This document shows, in pieces, positions 52,356-61,266 of a stretch of 64,000 nucleotides of DNA. Where the stretch lies: assembly GCA_014377485.1 (NCBI GenBank), contig JACMPM010000053.1, positions 18,981 through 82,980 on the forward strand, written 5' to 3'. This stretch comes from Bacteriovorax sp. (GTDB lineage: Bacteria; Bdellovibrionota; Bacteriovoracia; Bacteriovoracales; Bacteriovoracaceae). Position 1 is the stretch's first letter, and each line of letters opens with the position of its first letter. Below the pieces are notes generated by a model. It made no database searches and was not told the origin of the DNA. It saw only the letters and a program-made list of their open reading frames with translations. The translations under genes were made by a program, and so were the position numbers.

Positions 52356-52814
52356 ATGAAGCTATTAATCTTAATATCTGCTTTTTCGTATTCCCTCAGC
52401 TCTTTTGCTTGTCCTGTACTTCAAGGGCGCTACAACAAATGCTTTTCCGAAATTAAAAAGATCAAAGGCGAATACATCGTTGATCAACATCAAGAAAGTA
52501 ACTATGAAGTCTATAATGTTGAATACAACGACGACGAAACTGGTGAGAACCGTAAAGATCTTATAAAAACCAATAATCTTACGGATAGTAGAAAAGAAAA
52601 ACTTCCTAGTTTGGGAGTCAATGTGAGAATTGAAGCACGTTCTAAATGTGAAGCTAACGCAGTTGTTTCAAATGCAGATGTTTTTTTCTTAGGAGCGAAA
52701 GTTGGTAGTTTTGTTTCAAAAATTTTCATTGAAGGAAATCTTTTGAAAAGTAATGTTGATGGTTCTTATTTAAGTAAAGACGTACATAAACGTATAGTTT
52801 GTGAATTAGAATAA
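52356..52814 (+). CDS. Small exported protein, unknown function
   Basis: A 152-residue protein with a signal peptide (ends SFA), beginning CPVLQGRYNKCFSEIKKIKGEY. There are four cysteines in the mature part (including SKCEANA and IVCELE). It is predicted as a small beta barrel or sandwich of the periplasm, similar in size and Cys spacing to the neighbouring small secreted genes. No family is recognised. Confidence 0.6.
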   Translation: MKLLILISAFSYSLSSFACPVLQGRYNKCFSEIKKIKGEYIVDQHQESNYEVYNVEYNDDETGENRKDLIKTNNLTDSRKEKLPSLGVNVRIEARSKCEANAVVSNADVFFLGAKVGSFVSKIFIEGNLLKSNVDGSYLSKDVHKRIVCELE

Positions 52815-52876
52815 AAATGAAATTTTATTTCCTTTTATTGTTTCTATTTATGATGGACCTCCTAATGAGGGAGCTT

Positions 52877-52908
52877 CACGCTTGAGTTTAAATTGAACCT
52901 TAAGCGTG
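52877..52908. terminator. Hairpin between convergent genes
   Basis: CACGCTTGA (52877-52885) pairs with TTAAGCGTG (52900-52908), one G-U pair, between the end of the small secreted gene and the end of the L,D-transpeptidase gene. A hydrophobic 22-codon frame (52817-52885, ATG to TGA) lies just before and into it; I do not count that as a gene. Confidence 0.45.
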
Positions 52909-52941
52909 TTGATTATTTAAGTTGCCAATAATTTATCTTTC

Positions 52942-54315
52942 TCACTTTGCCATCATCCAAGGCGGAGTCACTTCATCAGGAAAACCACCTGTTTCAAGTA
53001 TTTCCGAAGGATGGTTGTAATTGTAAAGAGTGCCAGTATCTATAAAATAAGTACCAGACATATTCCAAGATTTAACACCGTAAACATTTCCTTTACGATT
53101 TATTTTTCTTCCAAATTTTGACATTTTTTCGCCTGGAGTGAATTCAATCGTATCTGGATGAGTGTCTAAATGATAAGTTCCCACTTCCATTATTTGGTTG
53201 AGTGGGTCTTTGGGATCTAAAATAACGACATCACCCAAACGTTTTGTTTCCCAATAGCGATCTAGTTCTGCTGAAGTGATGCCCAGAGTTTTGAGTACAT
53301 CTTCGCGATCTGCTCTTAGAGTTTTATTTTTGGTTAGTACATAACTCCATCTTACAACTTTTCTGGGATAATTTTTTAAACTAGGATCGAATAATTTTTC
53401 TTGAGCGTAAATCTTGATAACAGGAGTACCAACTTCAACTAACTGTCTGAGATAAGCAATTGCCTCATTATTATTTCTGGCGCAACCTGAACTTCTTGGG
53501 TTAGATAAAACATTTGGCAGCATTTTTTTTGTGGCCTTAATATAATAATCTTTATCTTCGCCCCACCCAATTGTTCCGTGAACCCATTGACCGAATGACT
53601 GAGGACCTACAAACATTGTGTACCAACCAAAAGCACCTCTCATTTTTCCACTTTTAGTTCCGTCATTATTTTCTGGCATATATTGATTTGAAAACCAAAG
53701 AGTAATATTATGATTATCTGCTTTGGGAAGATCTGGATAACCTTCTTTGTACCATGCCGGGTAGTGACCTTCGCTATCTTCATAAAACTTTGTCCACCCG
53801 GTGGCTCGAAAACTACCGAGAATACTTCGCCCTTTTCCTTTTGCATCCTTGGGAGTATTTTTATCTTCTCCTACAACCACTTCAGTTTCCAAAATCATTT
53901 TATTAGAACAGTTAATTTCAATACAACTTCTTTCGTATAGTCGTAGGGTTTCAGTCGCGACATTTAAAACAATAAAATATTTTCCTTTAAACTCCTTATA
54001 ATCTACAGGTTTTTCAAGAAGAAATTCTTTAGCGATAAAATATTTTTCAGATGAAAAAATAGTGCTGCTTGTTTTAATTATTTGGATTTCGACATATTTA
54101 TTGTCCAGAATTGCCTCAGAATTCTGGATTTTAACTTCATCATTTAAATTCAAAAGTCCAAGCACTCGGGCATTTTCTTCAGGAGAAGAACGAACTCGAA
54201 TTCCGTCCGCTGAGACATAATATGTTTTGGGATCATCACTTAACACCTGGGCTTTTGCGAAGTAAGGAATTGATAGAAGTAATAAGAGTATTAAAGGAAC
54301 GATATTTTTTTTCAT
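52942..54315 (-). CDS. Exported L,D-transpeptidase (SH3 plus YkuD)
   Basis: A 457-residue protein with a signal peptide (ends AKA). An SH3-like domain (about 30-100, YYVSADGIRVRSSPEENARVLGLL) binds the wall. The YkuD catalytic domain (about 112-300) has WVHGTIGWG (His246) and NPRSSGCARN (Ser275-Gly-Cys278). The last about 150 residues have no named domain. The enzyme makes 3-3 crosslinks or attaches proteins to peptidoglycan in the periplasm. In predatory bdellovibrios such enzymes strengthen or remodel prey wall; that role here is inference. Confidence 0.88.
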   Translation of the reverse strand: MKKNIVPLILLLLLSIPYFAKAQVLSDDPKTYYVSADGIRVRSSPEENARVLGLLNLNDEVKIQNSEAILDNKYVEIQIIKTSSTIFSSEKYFIAKEFLLEKPVDYKEFKGKYFIVLNVATETLRLYERSCIEINCSNKMILETEVVVGEDKNTPKDAKGKGRSILGSFRATGWTKFYEDSEGHYPAWYKEGYPDLPKADNHNITLWFSNQYMPENNDGTKSGKMRGAFGWYTMFVGPQSFGQWVHGTIGWGEDKDYYIKATKKMLPNVLSNPRSSGCARNNNEAIAYLRQLVEVGTPVIKIYAQEKLFDPSLKNYPRKVVRWSYVLTKNKTLRADREDVLKTLGITSAELDRYWETKRLGDVVILDPKDPLNQIMEVGTYHLDTHPDTIEFTPGEKMSKFGRKINRKGNVYGVKSWNMSGTYFIDTGTLYNYNHPSEILETGGFPDEVTPPWMMAK

Positions 54316-54518
54316 TTCTTGGAACCTCTGTTAATTTTCTTTGCTTTAGCCAATGTGCCAGAAGCAGCAACATATTAAAAATACATAATTTAGATAGGGT
54401 ATATAGCTTCTAATTCAGTTATGAGAATGCGTTTTTGTGTGCAATTCGTTAAAATATTGAAAGTATTTGTTAGAGATTAATACTTTGAAAAAACCACTGC
54501 GTATTACATAGTTTATCT

Positions 54519-54872
54519 ATGAAAAAAATCCTAGTCGTCGAGGATGACACATCTATTCGAGAGTTACTAGTTGAGATCTTAGAGAGCCAAGGCTACCTAG
54601 TGTCTTCTAGTATTAATGGATCAGATGGTATCAAATCTCTAGAATCCATTACTCCTGATCTCATCCTTATGGATGTTATGATGCCGATAATGGATGGCTA
54701 TGCTTTTAGAAAAGAATTATTGCTCAATCCAAAATGGAATCTCATACCTGTTGTTGCAATGTCAGCTCAGTCCCAAGGAAAAGAAAAATTAGCAGACTAC
54801 GGAATTACCAATTTCATCAGCAAGCCACTTGAACTTGATCACCTACTAGAGACTCTAAAAAATATAGCTTAA
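54519..54872 (+). CDS. Stand-alone receiver (CheY-like)
   Basis: A 117-residue single receiver. VVEDD gives the acidic pocket, LILMDVMMPIMDGY the phosphoacceptor Asp (about 52), VVAMSAQ the Ser/Thr switch and SKPLELDHL the Lys. There is no output domain, so it signals by protein contact, as CheY or a phosphorelay Spo0F type. The start follows a short leader; no kinase is adjacent. Confidence 0.9.
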   Translation: MKKILVVEDDTSIRELLVEILESQGYLVSSSINGSDGIKSLESITPDLILMDVMMPIMDGYAFRKELLLNPKWNLIPVVAMSAQSQGKEKLADYGITNFISKPLELDHLLETLKNIA

Positions 54873-54916
54873 TTTTCTTCTGCTAAAAAAATCCTATAAT
54901 TTATTCTAATGATTTC

Positions 54917-55678
54917 TTAAGTATTTTGTGATGTATTTTTATTGGCATTCTTCAATCTCTTAGAAAGAGTTTGCATTAAAGCTTTAGACCAAGCAGGACG
55001 TTTGTAGAGTATTTTATCAACAAGTTCAATGGGAACTTCAATAAGTTGAGCATCAGTCAATGCTTCAATGCAAGCTGAACGAGGTTCATTATTAATATAA
55101 GCCATCTCGCCTACAAACTCACCGATTTCAATATTTCCAAGAGTAATTTTTTGGTCATCAATCATATTGTAAGCACGAAGTTGACCAGTTTTTAATATAT
55201 AAATGAAATCTGCTTTTTCGCCTTCTTTTATCAATATATCGCCAACTGATAAATAGCGAAGATAAAAGATGGCCGGTTCATTATGTGAAGTGAAATTCAA
55301 GGCCCTTGCTAATGTACGAGCGAATTCAGTTTCATTTAATTCTTCTTCAATAAAATAAATTTTTCCAGTCACTAGTTCATCGACAAAACTTTCTTCCTCA
55401 GGAGGATGCCCAATTATTATTATTGCCATGTGAGGATTAAGATTTTCCAAAAAAATTACTTCAACCATTTTGAAGGCATCTGTTGTTTTACTGCCAGAAT
55501 CTGTGATGACAATATCGACAGCAGCATTTTTTATTTTTAAAAGACCAACATTACCATTTGGTGCGGTGTAGATAATAGGTTTGTCGTAATGTTTAGCGAC
55601 ATGGTCTGAAATAAGACTAAGGCGTTCTGGATTGCCAGAAATTATGAGAAAAATTTTTTTCTTGATTTCGTTCGTCAT
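54917..55678 (-). CDS. cNMP-binding domain protein with degenerate receiver-like N-terminus
   Basis: A 253-residue protein, started at ATG 55678 (a GTG lies one codon upstream). Residues about 1-125 have a Rossmann-type receiver shape (IFLIISGNPERLSLI, VDIVITDSGSKTTDAF) but the acidic pocket and switch residues are altered. About 140-240 is a cyclic-nucleotide domain: YLSVGDILIKEGEKADFIYILKTGQLRAY, IGEFVGEMAYINNEPRSACIEAL, with the phosphate cassette FVGEMAYINNEPRSA. No DNA-binding domain follows, so it acts by protein contact. Confidence 0.8.
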   Translation of the reverse strand: MTNEIKKKIFLIISGNPERLSLISDHVAKHYDKPIIYTAPNGNVGLLKIKNAAVDIVITDSGSKTTDAFKMVEVIFLENLNPHMAIIIIGHPPEEESFVDELVTGKIYFIEEELNETEFARTLARALNFTSHNEPAIFYLRYLSVGDILIKEGEKADFIYILKTGQLRAYNMIDDQKITLGNIEIGEFVGEMAYINNEPRSACIEALTDAQLIEVPIELVDKILYKRPAWSKALMQTLSKRLKNANKNTSQNT

Positions 55679-55798
55679 CACAAAATACTAGTCATGAATT
55701 ATAGTTGATGCAATGACTTTATGATCTACTGAATTACTCAGAATTGTGTCAAGAATTCAACTTTGACTCCTAACTAGACTTATGTTGGACTCATTACC

Positions 55799-56752
55799 AT
55801 GAAAAAAAAATCGGTCATAAAATTTTTTTTTATCTCAATCTTGCTCGCAAGTTTTTCTGCGTTAGGAGAAACGTTAAATACATCTTCTTCTGCAACTGAA
55901 TATACCAAACCAAAGTTTTTCGATTTTATCACTGATATTCCTCGCTCCTTGGATGAAGGGGGGAAATATTCCTTTAACACAAAACCAAAAACACTTTGGT
56001 TATGCGGAGGAGTGATTTCATCATCAGTTCTATTTTATATTTACGATGAAAAACTTTATAAACACGCTAGAATTTTTGCAAGAAGTATTGGACTGGGTAA
56101 CGACGATCATACCAAGCCAATGTTGACTCTTGGTAAATTCAATATTTTTAGAGGTCCAACAGATGTTGGATCTACTATTTTTTTTATAGGTGATGGTTGG
56201 TTACAAGCAATCACTGCAGGTTCATTTCTTGTCAATGGATCTATGACAAATGACAATCGAGCTATGCAAACCGGTTCTCAAATTATGAACTCTTTAGTTA
56301 CTGCTTCTATTCCTACGCAAATTCTTAAAAGAGCAACTGGACGAGAGGACCCCAACAGGGCTTCAAAATATCGAGGACGATGGAGACCCTTTAGTAAAAA
56401 TTATAGTAAGGATCAGTCAGCATACGATGCTGTTCCCTCAGGGCATATCATGGCAGCTACTTCTACTCTCACTGTAATCGATGCCAATTACCCCGAATAC
56501 CGCTCATTCATGAGACCTTTGAGCTTTACACTAATATCCTTAGTAGGCTTTCAAATGCTCAATGTTGGCGTTCATTGGGCCAGTGATTATCCTTTGGGAA
56601 TTGCAATGGGGTATGTCTTTGGAACCGTCGCTTCGACTCATGGGAAAAAAACAAGTGGAGATGTCTCTTCAAGCAATTGGCAATTATTGCCAATATATTC
56701 TTCAGGTCGCGATCAACAAACTTTTGGAGCACTCACTATAATTGATTTTTAA
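55799..56752 (+). CDS. Exported PAP2-family phosphatase
   Basis: A 317-residue protein with a signal peptide (ends LGE) and several hydrophobic helices. The acid-phosphatase motifs are LKRATGREDP (KX6RP form), AVPSGHIMAA (PSGH) and GVHWASDYPLG (SRX5HX3D form). PAP2 enzymes dephosphorylate lipid phosphates, undecaprenyl-PP or LPS on the periplasmic side. The C-terminal part (after about 270) is a short tail. The substrate is unknown. Confidence 0.85.
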   Translation: MKKKSVIKFFFISILLASFSALGETLNTSSSATEYTKPKFFDFITDIPRSLDEGGKYSFNTKPKTLWLCGGVISSSVLFYIYDEKLYKHARIFARSIGLGNDDHTKPMLTLGKFNIFRGPTDVGSTIFFIGDGWLQAITAGSFLVNGSMTNDNRAMQTGSQIMNSLVTASIPTQILKRATGREDPNRASKYRGRWRPFSKNYSKDQSAYDAVPSGHIMAATSTLTVIDANYPEYRSFMRPLSFTLISLVGFQMLNVGVHWASDYPLGIAMGYVFGTVASTHGKKTSGDVSSSNWQLLPIYSSGRDQQTFGALTIIDF

Positions 56753-56805
56753 AATTTTCTAGCAACACTAAAATTTCTGCATCTCGGTCATTTATACCCT
56801 TCAAA

Positions 56806-56982
56806 TCAGATAGCAGGACCATCAAAAGTTTTCCCCATTCCAATAATTATGAAATCAGTACTCATAGCTCCGGGCATAAAGGCTGCAACGGTTCTTAAGA
56901 AGCCAAGATGTTTATCATCACTCTCTGTATTATCAATTTTGAAGAGGAGTTTAAAGTTTGGACAGTAGGTATTTAATATTTG
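56806..56982 (-). pseudogene. Gene remnant on the minus strand
   Basis: A frame of about 58 codons open between two stops (TAA near 56983, TGA at 56806) has coding-like residues (CPNFKLLFKIDNTESDDKH, LGFLRTVAAFMPGAMSTDF, IIIGMGKTFDG) but no usable start codon at its beginning. It looks like the tail of a lost gene. I do not recognise the family. Confidence 0.3.
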
Positions 56983-57002
56983 TTAATTTTTATAAGCAAT
57001 GG

Positions 57003-57524
57003 TTATAGCAAATTAATTTTCATGAAAATTTGATCATAATAATTTATATCATCCGCTATCCCTTCTTCTTCAACACCATATTTTTTAAAACCTAGTTTCT
57101 CGGAAAGTTCAATCGCTTGAAAGCTGGTAATAGATAGAACGACTCGGGCATATCTAATTCCGTTTAATTTTTTTGCAAAAAGAATAGCATGTTGAAGCAG
57201 GTCTTTTCCGATACCAGTCGATTGATAATCTTCGTGCACATAAAAACCCCAAAAAGTTCCTTTGTGTTTTACAGAGTCTCTAGCTTCACGTTTGAAACCG
57301 ATAACACCAACTAACTTTGAATCAATAAAAGCACCTAAAATAAAATTATCAGATTCGCTCTCGCTGTCTTTTAAAGGACTAAGAGTTTGTTCAGCCGTTG
57401 CATTCTTCCAGTCTTCTGCCATTGTTCCAAAAGCTACGGGATAAAGTGAAAGACTTAAATGCCTTATTGGTGAAAATTGATCGTGATCACTAGTAATAAG
57501 TTTGCGAATGATTATTTCAGCCAT
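57003..57524 (-). CDS. GNAT-family N-acetyltransferase
   Basis: A 173-residue acyl-CoA transferase. The core has FILGAFIDSKLVGVIGFKR, GTFWGFYVHEDYQSTGIGKDLLQHAI (acetyl-CoA pyrophosphate loop QxxGxG/A, here STGIGKDL) and VVLSITSFQAIELSEKLGFKKYG. Acceptor unknown. Its start overlaps the end of an upstream remnant frame (57512-57661), which suggests an ancient operon whose first gene has decayed. Confidence 0.85.
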   Translation of the reverse strand: MAEIIIRKLITSDHDQFSPIRHLSLSLYPVAFGTMAEDWKNATAEQTLSPLKDSESESDNFILGAFIDSKLVGVIGFKREARDSVKHKGTFWGFYVHEDYQSTGIGKDLLQHAILFAKKLNGIRYARVVLSITSFQAIELSEKLGFKKYGVEEEGIADDINYYDQIFMKINLL

Positions 57525-57661
57525 TTTTTTCCTGATTTAAATTTATCATCGGTAACAACAATTAGCGTGGCACGATCTTTACTTTCTGTAAATTGGTAAA
57601 AGCTAACATCATAGAAACGGCACTTGTTAAAGAGTTGCAGATTTAAGTAATTAATTATTTC
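57512..57661 (-). pseudogene. Tail of a decayed gene upstream of the GNAT gene
   Basis: In the same frame as the broken trypsin-like gene, after its TAG stop, 49 more codons are open and look coding (LQLFNKCRFYDVSFYQFTES, then KDRATLIVVTDDKFKSGKKWLK) and end in TAA overlapping the GNAT start. There is no start codon near. It is probably the 3' end of another gene, joined to the trypsin fragment by deletion. The original family is not recognised. Confidence 0.35.
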
Positions 57662-58147
57662 CTAATTCTGCTTCTGCACTTTACTGACAGGAACAATATC
57701 CTTATCGGTCATTCTACTAGCAACACCAAAAAGATAGATTTCATTATCTTTTTGTATAAAAGTCGGCCCACCGGAGTCTCCACTGCAGGTCCCTTTGTTT
57801 TTAATATTAATTAAAATTTCAGTATTTCCATATTGCGGCTCTAAAATATTTTGTTGAACGGATTGCAAAATCCCAACGCCTCCATCTCCACGATTAGGCA
57901 TGGCCGGCACATTGATTCCATATCCAGCTAAAATCACCAAATCTCCCGATTGCAGAATGTCTGCACCTCCGTAAGGGCCTTGGCAGTGAGCTGCTGTTAC
58001 AATTAAATCTTTCGATAAAATTGATCCCGTGCAAGTAAAACTAAATCGCTGATACTTCCCTGTGAGCATAACGATGGATTTTGCTATGGGATCATTTACA
58101 GAAACCTCAGTGCCGTTTACGATTCCTGGGATAAAATCGTGAGCCAT
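57662..58147 (-). pseudogene. Degraded trypsin-like serine protease
   Basis: A 161-codon fragment of an S1 protease. It keeps the mature start IVNGTEV, the His motif LIVTAAHC and the Ser motif CSGDSGGPTFI. It has no signal peptide (an in-frame stop lies just upstream of the ATG), and between AAHC and LAGYG the roughly 60 residues that carry the catalytic Asp (DIALLKL type) are gone. It is also short at the C-terminus. A normal enzyme has about 230 residues. The 24-base palindrome at 58171-58194 lies directly before it. Confidence 0.75.
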
Positions 58148-58170
58148 TGGAAGTTACACCTTACGTATAG

Positions 58171-58194
58171 TTGAGGTTCCAGTTGGAACCTCAA
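58171..58194. repeat. Palindromic element P1
   Basis: TTGAGGTTCC and GGAACCTCAA form a perfect 10-base inverted repeat around AGTT. It sits between the broken trypsin-like gene and the next small secreted gene. The flank ACGTATAG also occurs near the other copies (61021, and 63741 as ACGCATAG). It belongs to the family of P2-P5. Confidence 0.75.
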
Positions 58195-58200
58195 ACATCC

Positions 58201-58653
58201 TTAGTTACAATCAGAACCGTTTGGATAATCAGTTGATTCTTCACAAATAAAAGTAAGCTTATCACCTTGTTTTAAGCTCAAATTTTTAGCAGCATCATTT
58301 GCAATTAAATTGATCTCAATGATTTTTTCACTTTTCCATTCTGTATGGTCAAACCCACAATCACTAGTCGTTTCACCTTGCTCAGTTACTATAGATGAAT
58401 TTTCAGTAAAAATAACGTCGGCATTTTCAAGCGAATTAGGAGTTTCTGATGTATCAAAAAGCGGAAGAGCTGGAATATCTTCTTCCTGTCCTGGTAACGA
58501 AATGCCATACATTCCTCCAATGGGATAATTTCCCTTGTAGGCAAGGTCGAGAGTTGTTGATTTACAATTTTCACTTCTATAGGCATGAGTGGCGAACGCA
58601 TTACTTGAGATAAACATTGAAAGCAATAAATAAGATAATAAAATTCTTTTCAT
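58201..58653 (-). CDS. Small exported protein, unknown function
   Basis: A 150-residue protein with a signal peptide (ends AFA) and Thr-His next. Mature part: four cysteines (ENCKS, SDCGF, FICEE, SDCN), beta-rich, acidic. It is adjacent to another exported protein of similar size in the same direction, 29 bases downstream of that gene, so the two are one transcript. No family recognised. Confidence 0.55.
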   Translation of the reverse strand: MKRILLSYLLLSMFISSNAFATHAYRSENCKSTTLDLAYKGNYPIGGMYGISLPGQEEDIPALPLFDTSETPNSLENADVIFTENSSIVTEQGETTSDCGFDHTEWKSEKIIEINLIANDAAKNLSLKQGDKLTFICEESTDYPNGSDCN

Positions 58654-58682
58654 AATTTCTCCTAAAGTTAGATTTAAAAAAA

Positions 58683-59222
58683 TTAACAGGCCATTCCTGA
58701 ATTGTAGGTAAGTTCACAGTCCATTATTTGAGTATCGATATTACTTTCAGATCCATCCACATTTAAGTATCCGTGAATGATTCCTTGGAATATTGCTTTG
58801 CCATTAGTATCATTGCATTCTTCTTTTTCAGCTTTCAAACTCCATTTCAGAGGCTTGTTTTCGCTATCAAAAGCCTTAACAGACCCTGGCATTGCAACTA
58901 CTGAAAAATTTCCTGTATTGGCTTTTTCTTCAAATGGTACTTCGGCAGTTACTAAAATTACTTTCAAAGGAGAGTTGTGAGATGTTGATCCGTAATAATT
59001 CATTTCATCAGGTGTTGTTAACTGAAATTTTTTATTTTCAACATTTATTTCAATTGTTGGAGGATACCAACCTAATCCATTTGAGCGGGAAAGCGAAAGC
59101 ACGATTTTTTGTTTTGAACCTGAATTGTTTGCTGATTTGCAAACCAACTTATGGCCGCCAGGATGTGCGAAAGCAGTATTCGATAATGCTGAGAAAATAA
59201 AAAAAGCAATAAAGTGTTTCAT
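58683..59222 (-). CDS. Small exported protein, unknown function
   Basis: A 179-residue protein. I start at the ATG at 59222, preceded by AAAGGAC and giving the signal peptide ending AFA; nine more in-frame codons upstream do not look like a signal. The mature part begins HPGGHKLVCKSANN and has Cys at KEECND, MDCEL and the last residue. It is beta-rich. First gene of the pair with 58201-58653, divergent from the LysR gene. Confidence 0.55.
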   Translation of the reverse strand: MKHFIAFFIFSALSNTAFAHPGGHKLVCKSANNSGSKQKIVLSLSRSNGLGWYPPTIEINVENKKFQLTTPDEMNYYGSTSHNSPLKVILVTAEVPFEEKANTGNFSVVAMPGSVKAFDSENKPLKWSLKAEKEECNDTNGKAIFQGIIHGYLNVDGSESNIDTQIMDCELTYNSGMAC

Positions 59223-59347
59223 TTTTTTGTCCTTTTTAAAGTGGTCCAAATTCCAACTTCAATTTCTTTTACTTTACTCGTTTTGATAATTAGAATGATT
59301 GCTAGTCAACCTTCTAAAATATAGAACGATGCTAACTGGATGAAATA

Positions 59348-60244
59348 ATGGAACTAAATTACTTACGAGTCTTCTATGAAGTTGCTAAAGCCGGTAAATT
59401 TTCAGAGTCGGCTAAAAAATTGAATATCAGCCAATCGGCCCTAAGCCGTTCTGTGAGCCTGCTTGAAGAAAAGGAAGGCGTTGTACTTTTTGATCGATCT
59501 AAAAGCGGAGTCACTCTCACGCCGAAGGGACTCGATGTATTCAGGCTTTGCGAACAATTATTTCAAACCGAAAAAGATATAGAAAATCTTTGTCGTGGAG
59601 TTCAGGAAAAGTGCGAAGGCTTTCTGCGTTTTGCTGCCTCTGATCATGTCATCAATGATTACCTTCCATCACCTTTACACAAATTTCGACGTCTTCACCC
59701 AAAGGTTGTGCCATCTATTCGTTCGGGCACTCCAGAAGAGATTGTAAATTTTCTTCTAACGACTGATTGTGAATTTGCTTTAATGTTCGCAAAAATTAAT
59801 ACACCTCAAATTGAATTCCGACGCTTGCATCCCGAAAAAATGTCCTTAGTGTGTCACCCCGATATTTGGAAAGAGTGCAAATCTAGCAGCAACGAAAAAA
59901 CGCTTCGTAAGCTCATCAAGAAATATGGTTACATGAGTGCGATTGGTGCAACGCTTGACCGCAGGTCTGCGCAAGTACTTATCGAATTGTTTGGAGAACT
60001 TCCAACTATTGGTTTTGAAATTAATAGCCAAGAGTCACAAAAACGATTTTGTCTCGCTGGAGAAGGTGTGACTTATCTGACAAACTTTATGGTGAAAAAA
60101 GAAATCGAGAGCGGCGAGCTTTTTGAAATTCCAGTTGAGCATATACATGAATTTCATCTCTGGCTTGCAAGGCCTAAGGGAAAACAATTGAGTTTAACTT
60201 CTCGAACATTTTTAAAAGATCTTATACCAGAATTAGAATTTTAA
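59348..60244 (+). CDS. LysR-family transcriptional regulator
   Basis: A 298-residue regulator. HTH at about 1-60 (YLRVFYEVAKAGKFSESAKKLNISQSALSRSVSLLEEKEGVVLFDR), then a short linker helix and the periplasmic-binding-fold ligand domain (from about 90). LysR proteins usually control a divergent neighbour; here that would be the small exported gene pair at 58201-59222, 126 bases away. The inducer is unknown. Confidence 0.9.
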   Translation: MELNYLRVFYEVAKAGKFSESAKKLNISQSALSRSVSLLEEKEGVVLFDRSKSGVTLTPKGLDVFRLCEQLFQTEKDIENLCRGVQEKCEGFLRFAASDHVINDYLPSPLHKFRRLHPKVVPSIRSGTPEEIVNFLLTTDCEFALMFAKINTPQIEFRRLHPEKMSLVCHPDIWKECKSSSNEKTLRKLIKKYGYMSAIGATLDRRSAQVLIELFGELPTIGFEINSQESQKRFCLAGEGVTYLTNFMVKKEIESGELFEIPVEHIHEFHLWLARPKGKQLSLTSRTFLKDLIPELEF

Positions 60245-60298
60245 TACTTTTTGTACTTGTCATTGCCTTTAATTTCTATACCAATTCTTTCAAGGTCA

Positions 60299-60496
60299 TC
60301 ATCTAAAGTTAGGACTATTTTTTTTGCGATCAATTGACATGAGAAGTAATTGACCAATAATTCCTGCAATAAGAAATAAACCAACAGGGATATATCCAAA
60401 ATTGGGAAAATACTTATAAAAAATTATTCCCACAATTCCTTGTAAGATAATAATAAGAAATACTGTTTTAATTGAGATAGGGGCCTCTGCTAAAAG
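60299..60496 (-). pseudogene. Possible small two-helix membrane protein or remnant
   Basis: A minus-strand frame of about 65 codons is open with two hydrophobic helices (VFLIIILQGIVGIIFY and IPVGLFLIAGIIGQLLLM) and a basic end (SIDRKKNSPNFR). There is no ATG, GTG or TTG near its beginning; only rare ATT or ATC codons would serve. Either a truncated gene or an unusual start. The exact ends are uncertain by a few bases. Confidence 0.35.
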
Positions 60497-60515
60497 TTAC
60501 TTCAGTTTTAATGCT

Positions 60516-60992
60516 TCAAATTGATTTTAAAAAAATGAATTCATTTCCACTTGGCCATTCACAGTAATCATCGCCCCCATATCCTCTTAACCAAAGTGCG
60601 TTGTCAGTATTTCTAATATAAAAACCGTTTGGATAGTTCTCATCATTCTCTGGTTTAGCCGATGCAATAGTAAGATAAGGTTCTTCTGGCTGATCTAAGT
60701 ATTCGAGTCTCAAAAATGCGGCAAGATAAAGCGGACAAAGGCTTAAGCCAAGACTTGAAGCTTGATTCACGATTTCCTGATAGGAGTGAGAGTTGCCTAA
60801 GTCAAAATCAGCGGACTTTATTTTAACCAATTGTACTGTTTCAATTTTATCTTGAGGGAAAAAAGATGGATGTTCGAAGAGCGTGTTAGCATATTTATTA
60901 AATTGAATGCCGGCCTCAATTAATTGTTGAAGCAATTGATCTTTCGTTAATCCACCAATGGAGATTTCTTTAAATATTTTTAGATCAATCAT
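60516..60992 (-). CDS. Conserved hypothetical protein (WLRGY-type)
   Basis: A 158-residue cytosolic protein: LTKDQLLQQLIEAGIQFNKYANTLF, then GLSLCPLYLAAFLRLEYLDQPEEP, PNGFYIRNTDNALWLRGYGG and a final EFIFLKSI. I recall this as a widespread small family of unknown function in bacteria, with a helical start and a beta-rich end. No signal peptide. Function unknown; no operon partner. Confidence 0.65.
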   Translation of the reverse strand: MIDLKIFKEISIGGLTKDQLLQQLIEAGIQFNKYANTLFEHPSFFPQDKIETVQLVKIKSADFDLGNSHSYQEIVNQASSLGLSLCPLYLAAFLRLEYLDQPEEPYLTIASAKPENDENYPNGFYIRNTDNALWLRGYGGDDYCEWPSGNEFIFLKSI

Positions 60993-61020
60993 GATTTGAA
61001 ATAATAGAGGAGTTTACATT

Positions 61021-61094
61021 ATACGTATAGATGGTGAACCGGAGTTAACGAATATCGAACTGAGATTTTGAGGTACCAAATTGGCACATCAAAG
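61021..61094. repeat. Copy A of a 72-74-base repeat containing a degenerate palindrome
   Basis: This stretch (start ATACGTATAGATGGTG, end CACATCAAAG) matches 63741-63812 over most positions. The palindrome part here is imperfect (GAGGTACC...GGCACATC) because it is part of the ORF6N-type frame, where it encodes LMCQFGTSK. In the other copy the same place is a perfect palindrome. Confidence 0.7.
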
Positions 61095-61266
61095 ATTCCT
61101 CCTCGATTTCAAATAGTTGTAACATCAAATCGGCTGGAAAACGTTTCAAATTTCTTTGCACTTGCCTGTTCAAATGTTTGGTTTCAACACCGTACAATTT
61201 TGCAAGATCGCTATCGAGCATAACTCTTTGTCCACAAATTACATAAATCATCGGTTCAATGGCCAT
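61045..61266 (-). pseudogene. ORF6N-domain protein, frameshifted and truncated
   Basis: The frame encodes the ORF6N start IEPMIYVICGQRVMLDSDLAKLYGVET, then HLNRQVQRNLKRFPADLMLQLF, and stops after CQFGTSKSQFDIR. Full proteins continue through a FTEQGVAML segment to about 280 residues. A strong AAGGAG and ATG lie upstream at about 61283 in another frame; one missing A in an A run would join them (MTKNRKELMAIEP). So there are two lesions, near the start and at the end. ORF6N proteins are often phage- or mobile-element-linked DNA-binding factors. Confidence 0.7.

Noticed and set aside
52817..52885. 22-residue hydrophobic peptide gene (possible type I toxin)
   Set aside because: No ribosome site, no antisense promoter seen, and it runs into a hairpin. 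The length is within chance for AT-rich DNA.
58892..59200. 102-codon plus-strand open frame opposite the small exported gene
   Set aside because: The minus-strand frame has a signal peptide and ribosome site; the plus-strand one has neither.
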